Part shown: positions 37,491 to 46,078 of the stretch, in pieces
How positions within the stretch are numbered: position 1 is the first letter of the stretch
How the letters are laid out: each line of letters opens with the position of its first letter
Assembly (NCBI RefSeq): GCF_014837245.1
Contig: NZ_JACYFU010000001.1
Coordinates: forward strand, 992,001-1,056,000
Reading direction: 5' to 3'
Length of the DNA stretch: 64,000 nt
DNA from: Devosia oryzisoli
GTDB taxonomy: Bacteria; Pseudomonadota; Alphaproteobacteria; Rhizobiales; Devosiaceae
The notes under the pieces: model-generated
Seen by the model: only the letters and a program-made list of their open reading frames with translations
What the model was told of the DNA's origin: nothing
The model's database searches: none
Program-made: the position numbers and the translations under genes

Positions 37491-37844
37491 TTAGGCCGGC
37501 TTGTTGTCGTTCACCGGTTCGGACTTGGAGCGCACGTCGGCCACCATGCCGCGAACGATCTTCACCTTCACGCCCTGCGAAATCTCGACTTCGAGATCCT
37601 CGCCATCGACGGCCTTGGTGACCTTGCCCACGATGCCGCCGGTCGTCACGATCGTGTCACCGCGACGGATGGACGAGAGCATGGCCTGCTGCGCCTTGAG
37701 GCGCTTCTGCTGCGGACGGAAGATCAGGAACCAGAAGATGAGCACCAGCAGCGCAATCGGCAGCAGCTGCATGGCGATCTCGGCGAAGCCGCCGGGAGCG
37801 GGCGCTGCAGCGGAAGACTGCGCGTATGCGGGCGTTACAAACAT
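37491..37844 (-). CDS. yajC: Sec translocon accessory protein YajC
   Basis: A 117-residue single-pass protein of the SecDF-YajC complex. An Ala-rich start (MFVTPAYAQSSAAAPAPGG) leads to the membrane helix (IALLVLIFWFLIFRPQQKR), ending in the family signature F-R-P-Q-x-K-R, followed by a small cytosolic beta-rich domain (IRRGDTIVTTGGIVGKVTKA). AAGGAG precedes the ATG at 37844 by eight bases. secDF follows, separated by a terminator-like hairpin. Confidence 0.96.
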   Translation of the reverse strand: MFVTPAYAQSSAAAPAPGGFAEIAMQLLPIALLVLIFWFLIFRPQQKRLKAQQAMLSSIRRGDTIVTTGGIVGKVTKAVDGEDLEVEISQGVKVKIVRGMVADVRSKSEPVNDNKPA

Positions 37845-38016
37845 CAGGTGAACTCCTTGTCGATTCTTCTTGTCGCTTGGAAACAGGTCGCGCCGCCGGA
37901 AGCCGCCACTCGGGCACACTGGACGCTAACGGGGATCGTTGCACTTGCACCCCGGCCAAAATCGCGCGGACTATACAGTTGGCCCCTCGTGATTGCAAAG
38001 CCAATCGGGGTACAGA

Positions 38017-38913
38017 ATGCCGCGCCGACGACAAAGGACACCGCAGGTGAAGAGCAAAGACTATCTGGCCCGGATTGCCGACTCTCTGGAGCGAATTGCT
38101 GCCGCAATGAGCGCCGCTCAGGACGCTGGCGAAAGGGCACCCCTGGACGCAGCCGATGCCTTTCACTGGCAGGGCGAAACCCAGACCCTGCTGCCCGTGC
38201 CGACGGTGAGCCGCGTGCCGCTCAAGATGCTGCGCGGGATCGATTCGGTGCGCGATATCCTCCTGGCCAACACCGAGCAGTTCGCTCGCGGGCACGGCGC
38301 CAACAATGCCCTGCTTTGGGGCGCACGCGGCATGGGCAAGAGTTCGCTGGTCAAGGCCGTCCATGCCAACATTATCGGCAGGCCGGGCTTCGGGCGGCTG
38401 ATCCTGATCGAGATCGCGCGCGAGGACATCGAGACCCTCCCTGCCCTCATGCGGATCATCTCCCGGGAACAGGCGCGGTTCATCGTCTTCTGCGACGACC
38501 TCAGTTTCGATAGCGGCGAGACGAGCTACAAGTCCCTCAAGACCATCCTCGATGGCGGCATCGAAGGACGGCCCGACAATGTGCTGTTCTACGCGACATC
38601 CAACAGGCGCCACCTGATGCCGCGCGACATGATCGAAAACGAACGCTCGACGGCCATCAATCCGGGCGAGGCGGTGGAGGAGAAGGTCTCCCTCTCCGAC
38701 CGCTTCGGGCTCTGGCTGGGTTTCCACCATTCCGACCAGGATACCTATCTCGCCATGGTGGCCGGCTATGCGGACTACTACGGGCTGTCCATCGACCCCG
38801 ACCGCCTACGGGCCCGCGCCATCGAATGGGCAGCGACGCGTGGGGCCCGCTCCGGTCGTGTGGCCATCCAGCTCGTTCGCACACTGGCGGGCGAGGAAGG
38901 CAAGGCGGTCTAG
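38017..38913 (+). CDS. DUF815 family AAA-type ATPase
   Basis: A 298-residue P-loop ATPase. Walker A is GARGMGKSSLVKAV, Walker B is ARFIVFCDDLSFDSGE, and the segment NVLFYATSNRRHLMPRDM with EEKVSLSDRFGLWLGFH is characteristic of DUF815, a conserved but uncharacterised AAA family widespread in Proteobacteria. Its start is uncertain: ATG 38017, or GTG 38047 with AAAGGA eight bases upstream. It points opposite to the flanking yajC and nlpD-like genes, interrupting an otherwise collinear block. Function unknown. Confidence 0.88.
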   Translation: MPRRRQRTPQVKSKDYLARIADSLERIAAAMSAAQDAGERAPLDAADAFHWQGETQTLLPVPTVSRVPLKMLRGIDSVRDILLANTEQFARGHGANNALLWGARGMGKSSLVKAVHANIIGRPGFGRLILIEIAREDIETLPALMRIISREQARFIVFCDDLSFDSGETSYKSLKTILDGGIEGRPDNVLFYATSNRRHLMPRDMIENERSTAINPGEAVEEKVSLSDRFGLWLGFHHSDQDTYLAMVAGYADYYGLSIDPDRLRARAIEWAATRGARSGRVAIQLVRTLAGEEGKAV

Positions 38914-38925
38914 CCGACGCCGGGC

Positions 38926-38957
38926 AAAGAAAAAGGGCCGGTGCACCACGCCGGCCC
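38926..38957. terminator. intrinsic terminator between convergent DUF815 and nlpD-like genes
   Basis: Stem GGGCCGG/CCGGCCC (7 bp) with a nine-base loop. On the minus strand it is followed by CTTTTTCTTT, which makes a good terminator for the NlpD-like gene; the plus-strand side lacks a T-run. Confidence 0.7.
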
Positions 38958-38982
38958 ATCTTCGCTCTGGAGGCGAGACGTT

Positions 38983-40275
38983 CTAGCTGGCGAGCATCGG
39001 CACCGGATCGACCGGGGTCGCGCCCTTGCGGAGTTCGAAGTGAAGCTGCGGCTTGGTGACTGAGCCGGTCTGGCCCACGGCACCGATGCTGTCGCCGCGG
39101 CTGACCACGGCACCCTTGGCCACGCTCATCGACTTGAGGTGGGCGTAAGCCGACACGTATCCGTTGGGGTGGCGGATCAGGATGAGGTTGCCGTAGCCCT
39201 CGACGCCCGAGCCCACATAGATCACCGTGCCATTTTCGGCAGCCTTGACCGAGGACCCTTCCGGAACGTCGATATTGATGCCGGTGCCGCGCGAGGCGGT
39301 GAAGTCGGTGATCACGCGACCGCTGACAGGCCAGCGGAATTTGTCGCTGCCCGACATGGCCGGCTCGGCCGCAGGCTGAACGCTGGCCTGCTGCACCGGA
39401 GCGGCCTGTTCAGCCTTTGGCGGCGCAGCTGGAGCCGTTGGGGCGACTGAAGCGGTGAGAGCGTTGCCGGCATCGGTGGCGACGGGCTTGGCGGCCGGGG
39501 TAGGCATGGCCTGCGGCGTTGCACTGGCGACCTGCGTTGCCGGTTGCGGAGTTCTGATCAGGTCGGAGCGACCTGGGATGACGATCTTCTGGCCCACGAA
39601 GATCTTGTCCGGCGAGCCCAGGTTATTCGCCAGAACGATCGCCTGTGTGGTCACATCGTACTTGCGAGCGATGGTGTAGAGCGACTCGCCATTGGCGATA
39701 GTGTGCGTGTAGCCGTTGGTATTGGCAGGCGCGGCCTGCACTGGCACGGCGCTGTTGCTCGGAAGAGCTGAGCTGCCTGGCGTGGAGCCGAGCGCCACCG
39801 CCGCTGGAGCGACAGGTGGCGCGGACGGAAGGGTTTGCTGTGCGGGCATTGCGGGCATGGTCTGCGTGGCTCCCATGGAAGACGACGAACTCAATACAGG
39901 AAGGTCTTGGGACTGGACGGCGGGCGCACCTGCACCCATGCCAATCGGCGAGGTGACACCCGGGCCAGGCTGACTCCAGGCTGTGGGGGCAGTGGTCATG
40001 GATTGCGCAGGAGCGCCACCCCAACTGCTGCCGACATTGGCTGGCGGCAGGAACTGCTGCTCGGCAACCTGCACAGTTGGCGGAGCGCCTAGACTGGCAG
40101 GCATGGCCTGGTTCAGAGTTGCGGGAGACGATCGACCGACGGCACTCGTCGTAGTGGGGTCGCCAAAGGCTCTGCCGCCAAGGCTGGAACAACCCGACAG
40201 TCCGACGGCAGCCACGATAAGACCGGCCATCGCGACTGCGCTTTTGTGAGCCCGGAGGGACACGCGAATACTCAT
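38983..40275 (-). CDS. nlpD: NlpD-like lipoprotein with LysM and degenerate LytM (M23) domain
   Basis: A 430-residue envelope lipoprotein. A signal peptide with lipobox LSGC (Cys ~29) is followed by a long Pro/Ala/Ser-rich linker, a LysM peptidoglycan-binding motif near residues 188–232 (YTHTIANGESLYTIARKYDV) and a C-terminal LytM domain. Metal ligands are lost: RGTGINID replaces the H-x-x-x-D motif and QLHFELR lacks the first His of H-x-H, as in E. coli NlpD, which activates amidases rather than cutting peptidoglycan. So a regulator of daughter-cell separation is likely. Downstream of surE in the conserved cluster. Confidence 0.9.
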   Translation of the reverse strand: MSIRVSLRAHKSAVAMAGLIVAAVGLSGCSSLGGRAFGDPTTTSAVGRSSPATLNQAMPASLGAPPTVQVAEQQFLPPANVGSSWGGAPAQSMTTAPTAWSQPGPGVTSPIGMGAGAPAVQSQDLPVLSSSSSMGATQTMPAMPAQQTLPSAPPVAPAAVALGSTPGSSALPSNSAVPVQAAPANTNGYTHTIANGESLYTIARKYDVTTQAIVLANNLGSPDKIFVGQKIVIPGRSDLIRTPQPATQVASATPQAMPTPAAKPVATDAGNALTASVAPTAPAAPPKAEQAAPVQQASVQPAAEPAMSGSDKFRWPVSGRVITDFTASRGTGINIDVPEGSSVKAAENGTVIYVGSGVEGYGNLILIRHPNGYVSAYAHLKSMSVAKGAVVSRGDSIGAVGQTGSVTKPQLHFELRKGATPVDPVPMLAS

Positions 40276-40321
40276 CGGCTTACTCGTACGCAGGTACTCA
40301 ACACTGAGGGTGAGATTAGGC

Positions 40322-40402
40322 GGGTAAGGTAAAGACGAGTTTAAGGCCGATGCGATTTGAGCGAATTCACGCTTGCAGGATTCTCGATTGGGTAAGGTTA
40401 AG
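40322..40402 (-). repeat. two copies of a CTT(A/T)ACCTTACCC motif before the nlpD-like gene
   Basis: On the minus strand CTTAACCTTACCC (40402–40390, overlapping the surE stop) recurs as CTTTACCTTACCC (40334–40322), 12 of 13 bases identical and 68 bp apart, both upstream of the NlpD-like gene. The TTAACC element recalls CtrA half-sites in Alphaproteobacteria, but the full TTAA-N7-TTAA site is absent. Meaning uncertain. Confidence 0.3.
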
Positions 40403-41180
40403 AGGCGCCGCTCCCCTTGAGCGCCAGAGCAGACAGCCGGGAAAGGGCCGTCTCGTGCGTCTGCTGGAGGGCGAACGGCGTTACCGTGATGGCATTGCCT
40501 TGCCGGAGGGTTTCAAAATCGGCCTTCGGATCAAGGGGCTCAGGCGTCTCCGGAATGGCCATGAAGAAGCGGCCGGGATTGTCGCTCGCGTAATAGCGGA
40601 TCGGCGAGCGCGAGAAGCGCTGATGCGCCACGGCGGCGATCCCCGAAACGTTCTCCGGCGCGCAGTAGGGAAAATTAACGTTGTAGAACACGTCGTCCGC
40701 CGCGTGTGCTGCCAGCAGGGCTTCCACGACAGCGGCCCCGAACTGCTCGGCGTTCGCCCAGTCGACCACGCGCGAGACGTCGTAGTCCATGGACTGGCTG
40801 AGGGCGATGCCGATGGCCCCCTGCAGGGCGCCTTCCCTGGCACCGGCCGCCGTGCCGGAGCAATTGACGATATCACCCAGGTTCTGGCCGGCATTGACGC
40901 CGGAGAGAACCAGATCGGCCGGCCGATCGCCGAGAAGGTGCGTCATACCGGTGACGACGCAATCAGCGGGCGACCCGCCCACCACGGCAAAGTGCCGGTC
41001 GTCGCGCTTCTCGACTTCCAACTCGCGCCCAAAGCTGAACCGGTGGCCTGCGCCCGACTGGTTGCCATCCGGCGCCACAATCCAGACGTCATCGCTCAAT
41101 TGCCGCGCAATTGCGCTCAGCACAGCCAGACCAGGCGCATCCACTCCATCGTCATTGGTCAGGAGAATGCGCAGGCCCAT
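40398..41180 (-). CDS. surE: 5'/3'-nucleotidase SurE
   Basis: A 260-residue metal-dependent survival protein that dephosphorylates nucleoside monophosphates. The signature MGLRILLTNDDGVDAPGLAV carries the metal-binding Asp pair, and SGVNAGQNLGDIVNCSGTAA is the second conserved loop with Asn/Gly residues. Full length. ATG 41180 lies 1 bp after the serS stop, so the two are co-translated from one transcript; a frame extension upstream falls inside serS. In many relatives pcm follows surE; here the NlpD-like gene follows directly. Confidence 0.95.
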   Translation of the reverse strand: MGLRILLTNDDGVDAPGLAVLSAIARQLSDDVWIVAPDGNQSGAGHRFSFGRELEVEKRDDRHFAVVGGSPADCVVTGMTHLLGDRPADLVLSGVNAGQNLGDIVNCSGTAAGAREGALQGAIGIALSQSMDYDVSRVVDWANAEQFGAAVVEALLAAHAADDVFYNVNFPYCAPENVSGIAAVAHQRFSRSPIRYYASDNPGRFFMAIPETPEPLDPKADFETLRQGNAITVTPFALQQTHETALSRLSALALKGSGAS

Positions 41181-41181
41181 T

Positions 41182-42507
<1,326 letters not shown>

Positions 42508-42600
42508 TGCGCTAAACGGGTCTCGCCCGCCCCTTGGTGAAAACACACTCGGCCCTGCCCCGCGCCAGGCATGGCGTCAGGGACAGAGCGGAAACTCCCG

Positions 42601-43416
42601 TCAGGATTCGGCAGATGCCTCTGCGGCCGCCGCCTTGGCCCGGCGCCGTTCAACCATCCGGACCGACAGGATGGAGAGTTCGTAGAGGGCATACATGGGC
42701 ATGGCAAGACCGATCTGGGAGATCGGATCGGGCGGGGTGATCAGCGCGGCAGCCACCAGAATGCCGACGATGGCGTAGCGCCGGCCATGCTTGAGCGTTT
42801 TCGAACCGATCAGGTCGATCTGCGCCAGAAGCGTCAGCACGACCGGCAGCTGGAAGCAGATGCCGAACGCCAGGATCAGCGTCATGGCGAGGCTGAGATA
42901 CTCCGACACCTTGGCCAAGAGCTTGATCTCGCTGGTCTGCATGCCGGCGAAGAAGTGCATCGCCATCGGCAGCACGGCGAAATAAACCATCGCTGCGCCG
43001 AGGAGGAAGAAGATCGGCGTGGCCACAAGATACGGCACCAGTGCCTTGCGCTCATGCTTGTAGAGACCCGGCGCGACGAACAGATAGATCTGCGTGGCCA
43101 GATACGGGAAACCGAGGAAGATGGCGCCGAAGAACGCCAGGTTGAGCTGGGTGAAGAAAAACTCCTGCGGCGCCGTATAGATCAACTCCATCTGGCCCGG
43201 ATCGGTGTAGATCGAGCGGTAGGGGTTGAGCAGCAGGTCGAAAATCTGCCCGGCGAACAGGAAACACACTACCATCAGTACGACGATGGCGATGGCGATG
43301 TTGATCAGCCGCTTGCGCAGCTCGATCAGGTGTTCGAGCAGAGGCGCCTCGCTGCCCGCCAGTTCATCCTCGGGCTCGGTCGTGGTCTTGTCTTCGATCT
43401 GCTTGACGTCAGCCAT
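42601..43416 (-). CDS. tatC: twin-arginine translocase subunit TatC
   Basis: A 271-residue six-helix membrane protein, the receptor for twin-arginine signal peptides. Recognised motifs are PLLEHLIELRKRLINI with the conserved Glu in the N-terminal cytosolic region, YTAPQEFFFTQLNLAFFGAI, the proline-rich PGLYKHERKALVPYL, and LITPPDPISQIGLAMPMYAL near helix 6. It is 2 bp from tatB and ends 93 bp before serS. Confidence 0.97.
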   Translation of the reverse strand: MADVKQIEDKTTTEPEDELAGSEAPLLEHLIELRKRLINIAIAIVVLMVVCFLFAGQIFDLLLNPYRSIYTDPGQMELIYTAPQEFFFTQLNLAFFGAIFLGFPYLATQIYLFVAPGLYKHERKALVPYLVATPIFFLLGAAMVYFAVLPMAMHFFAGMQTSEIKLLAKVSEYLSLAMTLILAFGICFQLPVVLTLLAQIDLIGSKTLKHGRRYAIVGILVAAALITPPDPISQIGLAMPMYALYELSILSVRMVERRRAKAAAAEASAES

Positions 43417-43418
43417 GT

Positions 43419-44138
43419 TCAGAGGTTCCCGGCGGGGTCGGCAGGCTTCTTGCGGCTCGCCCGCGACTTGGCCGCTACGGGCGGTTCATCGGCGATGACG
43501 GCAGCAGCCCTGGTCCGCTTGCGGACGGGCTTGGCCGCGGCGTCGATATCGACCGCGGTGTCCGGCGCGATCTTCGGGCGCTTTGCGGCCTTGACCGGAG
43601 CCGAGGGCGCATCCTTGGGCACCGCGGCCGTCTTGCGGGCCCTGGCGGGCTTGGTGAGCGGAGCAACTGGCGCCGTTTCGATCGCAGCACCCTGCTTGAT
43701 GGGTTCAGCCTGCGGCTCGGCCACCGGACGGCTCGGCTTGAAGCCGGCCTCCGCGGCAATCTGATCGTTGGTCTTAAGCGGCGCCGGCGGGGTCATGCCG
43801 GCCTTGTCGCGAATTTCGTCAACCACGCTTTCGATCTTGGGATCGGCGGGTTTCAGCGCGCCGCTTGGCTTCTGGCCTGTGGGCGTCATGGTGTTGAATT
43901 CGCGCCGGATTTCCTCGGCCGTCTTCTGCAGCGGCGAAGTGATCGACTCGCGCAGATTGCGCACTTCGTCGAGGCCGGTGGTGCGGTTGATCTCGCGCTG
44001 GAACTCGTTGCCCATGCGCTTGATCTGTCCCAGCACCTTGCCGATGCGGCCCATGACGACGGGCAAATCCTTCGGCCCGATGAAAATCAGCGCCACGACG
44101 CCGATCACCAGCATCTCCGTCCAGCCGAGGCCAAGCAT
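43419..44138 (-). CDS. tatB: twin-arginine translocase subunit TatB
   Basis: A 239-residue TatB with one N-terminal helix ([20 protein letters not shown]), the hinge GPKDLP and amphipathic helix ([20 protein letters not shown]), then a long Pro/Ala/Lys-rich cytosolic tail that is low-complexity and probably disordered. The Glu in the membrane helix (WTEML) distinguishes it from TatA. The tail is longer than in E. coli (171 residues in total). tatA is 59 bp upstream. Confidence 0.94.
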   Translation of the reverse strand: MLGLGWTEMLVIGVVALIFIGPKDLPVVMGRIGKVLGQIKRMGNEFQREINRTTGLDEVRNLRESITSPLQKTAEEIRREFNTMTPTGQKPSGALKPADPKIESVVDEIRDKAGMTPPAPLKTNDQIAAEAGFKPSRPVAEPQAEPIKQGAAIETAPVAPLTKPARARKTAAVPKDAPSAPVKAAKRPKIAPDTAVDIDAAAKPVRKRTRAAAVIADEPPVAAKSRASRKKPADPAGNL

Positions 44139-44197
44139 GAGGATAGTCTCCGAAAGGCGGCCCAGCCGCCCAGTCGATCAGTACGGCAGAAGAACGA

Positions 44198-44419
44198 TCA
44201 GGCGTCCTTGCTGCGGTCAACTTCGCGGGCATCGACCTCGGCCGTCGTGGTATTGGTCTGGATCCGGTCGTTCGGCCGATCATCGTCCCGCATGCCCTTC
44301 TGGAAGGCTTTGATGCCAGAGGCAACTTCCCCCATCATGCCGGAAATCTTTCCACGGCCGAACAGCAGGACTACGACGACGGCAACTACGAGGATGCCCC
44401 AAATGGATGGCGCGTGCAT
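44198..44419 (-). CDS. tatA: twin-arginine translocase subunit TatA
   Basis: A 73-residue pore-forming subunit. The membrane helix ([20 protein letters not shown]) is followed by the FGRGK hinge and amphipathic helix ([20 protein letters not shown]), then an acidic tail. This is the canonical TatA architecture and length. It is first in tatABC. The 139-bp gap to scpB likely holds its promoter and contains the 10-bp palindrome GAACGTGTTC near 44490–44505. Confidence 0.95.
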   Translation of the reverse strand: MHAPSIWGILVVAVVVVLLFGRGKISGMMGEVASGIKAFQKGMRDDDRPNDRIQTNTTTAEVDAREVDRSKDA

Positions 44420-44558
44420 ATTGGTCTCCCTAGAACTCTCGATACGCGTTACACGCGAACATAGTCCGAGAAATAGGTTTAATCGCGTTCAAACACAAGA
44501 ACGTGTTCCTTTTGCCCAACGCAATGTGGGCCCCTTGAAACGGCGCGGCAAATCCGCG

Positions 44559-45212
44559 CTACTCCTTGTCTTGACCATCGTCGTCCGGATCGAGCGGGTC
44601 TTCCTCCCGCTGTTGCACCGCCGTCAGCGGAAGAGGAATCTGCAGCGAGGCGGGGATGTTGGATGAGAGAAGGCCCGATCCCTTCAGGTCCTCAAGGCCC
44701 GGCAGGTCAGCCAGGTTCTCCAGCCCGAAATGATCCAGAAAAGCGTCCGTCGTGCCATACGTGACGGGCCGGCCAGGGGACCGGCGGCGGCCCCGCATGC
44801 GGATCCAACCTGCTTCCATCAGGATGTCGAGCGTTCCCTTTCCCGTCGCAACGCCACGCACGTCCTCGATTTCCGCCCTCGTTGCCGGCTGGTGGTAGGC
44901 AATGATGGACAGGGTCTCCAGAGCCGCGCGCGACAGAGGGCGGCTTTCGCTCTCTTCGCGCCGCAGGATGAAGGCCAGATCATCTGCCGTGCGGAATGCC
45001 CAGCGGTCGCCGCGGCGCACCAAGTTCACGCCTCTGGACGCGTACTGGCGTTGCAGTTCCTCCAGGAGCCGCGGCAGGGCGGCGCCCTGCCCCACAGCAT
45101 CAGCCAGATCGGCTGCCGATAGCGGTTCGGAGGATGCGAACAGCATCGCCTCGAGAATTCGCAGTTGTCGCGTCCGAACCTCGCAATTCGGATCCTCGTC
45201 CCCCGCTATCAC
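44559..45212 (-). CDS. scpB: segregation and condensation protein B
   Basis: A 217-residue winged-helix kleisin-interacting protein that, with ScpA, forms the SMC complex for chromosome segregation. Diagnostic text is RILEAMLFASSEPLSAADLA at the start and LETLSIIAYHQPATRAEIED plus RRRSPGRPVTYGTTDAFLDH later, all ScpB hallmarks. It overlaps the scpA end by 4 bp (ATGA). The C-terminal acidic tail is typical of alphaproteobacterial members. No SMC gene is in the window. Confidence 0.95.
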   Translation of the reverse strand: MIAGDEDPNCEVRTRQLRILEAMLFASSEPLSAADLADAVGQGAALPRLLEELQRQYASRGVNLVRRGDRWAFRTADDLAFILRREESESRPLSRAALETLSIIAYHQPATRAEIEDVRGVATGKGTLDILMEAGWIRMRGRRRSPGRPVTYGTTDAFLDHFGLENLADLPGLEDLKGSGLLSSNIPASLQIPLPLTAVQQREEDPLDPDDDGQDKE

Positions 45213-46009
45213 GTGGAAGGGTCCCGGCGCCGCCGCACGAAAAGCGGCCCGAAGGTTTCGGCCTGACGCATGTCGATCTTCCCCTGTCGCACCAGTTCCA
45301 GGCTGGACGCAAAAGTGGACGCGCGCACGCTCGACCGATCTTCCGGTATCGTCAGGTACTGCACAAGGTAGGCATCAATGGCGGTCCACTCGACGCTCTC
45401 CCCGATCAGCCGTTCAAGCAGCTCGCGTGCATCCTGAAGTGACCACACAGAGCGGACCCGCGGCGTGTAATCCAGCGCAATGCCGCGCTCGCGCACGCCT
45501 GAATAGGCCTTGAGGAGATCGTAGTATCCCGCCTCCCAGATTGGCCGGCGCGCCACGCTCACCTCTTCGGGCATGCCGCGCGCGAACACTTCCACTCCAA
45601 GGCGGAGCCGTGAGGTCAGTCGCCTGGCCGCTACACGCATCGCTTCCAGCCGCGCCAGGCGGAACTGCAGCATGGCCGCCAGCGCCTCGCCGCTAGGCTC
45701 GTCGTCCGACTGCGCATCGGGCACCATCAGGCGGCTCTTGAGGTAAGCGAGCCAAGCCGCCATGACCAGATAGTCCGCCGCCACCTCGATCCGGCTGTGC
45801 CGCGGGCCTTCGATGAACTTTAGATATTGCTCGGCAAGGGCCAGAACCGAGACTGCGGATAAATCCACCTTGTGCCGCCGCGCCAGATCCAGCAGCAGAT
45901 CGAGCGGCCCTTCGTAACCGCCCACGTCCACGAGGAGAACCTCCTCATGTTCAGCGGCTTGCGGCTTCGGCCAATCCTGTTCGGTCGCGGTCATCGGCGC
46001 ATCATCCAC
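45209..46009 (-). CDS. scpA: segregation and condensation protein A
   Basis: A 266-residue kleisin. The N-terminal SMC-head-binding part shows GYEGPLDLLLDLARRHKVDL and EVAADYLVMAAWLAYLKSRL; the C-terminus is the winged-helix region around TFASSLELVRQGKIDMRQAE. The GTG start at 46009 and an ATG at 45994 are both possible, differing by five residues. It lies 70 bp after the SPOR-protein gene; in many relatives nagZ sits in this position, but here there is no room for it. scpB overlaps its stop. Confidence 0.95.
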   Translation of the reverse strand: MDDAPMTATEQDWPKPQAAEHEEVLLVDVGGYEGPLDLLLDLARRHKVDLSAVSVLALAEQYLKFIEGPRHSRIEVAADYLVMAAWLAYLKSRLMVPDAQSDDEPSGEALAAMLQFRLARLEAMRVAARRLTSRLRLGVEVFARGMPEEVSVARRPIWEAGYYDLLKAYSGVRERGIALDYTPRVRSVWSLQDARELLERLIGESVEWTAIDAYLVQYLTIPEDRSSVRASTFASSLELVRQGKIDMRQAETFGPLFVRRRRDPST

Positions 46010-46078
46010 CCCGGCGCGGTGCTCAACCTTCTGCGCGCCTCACGAGCGCGTCAAGCGAAGCCGCGGTTGCGATAGCCG

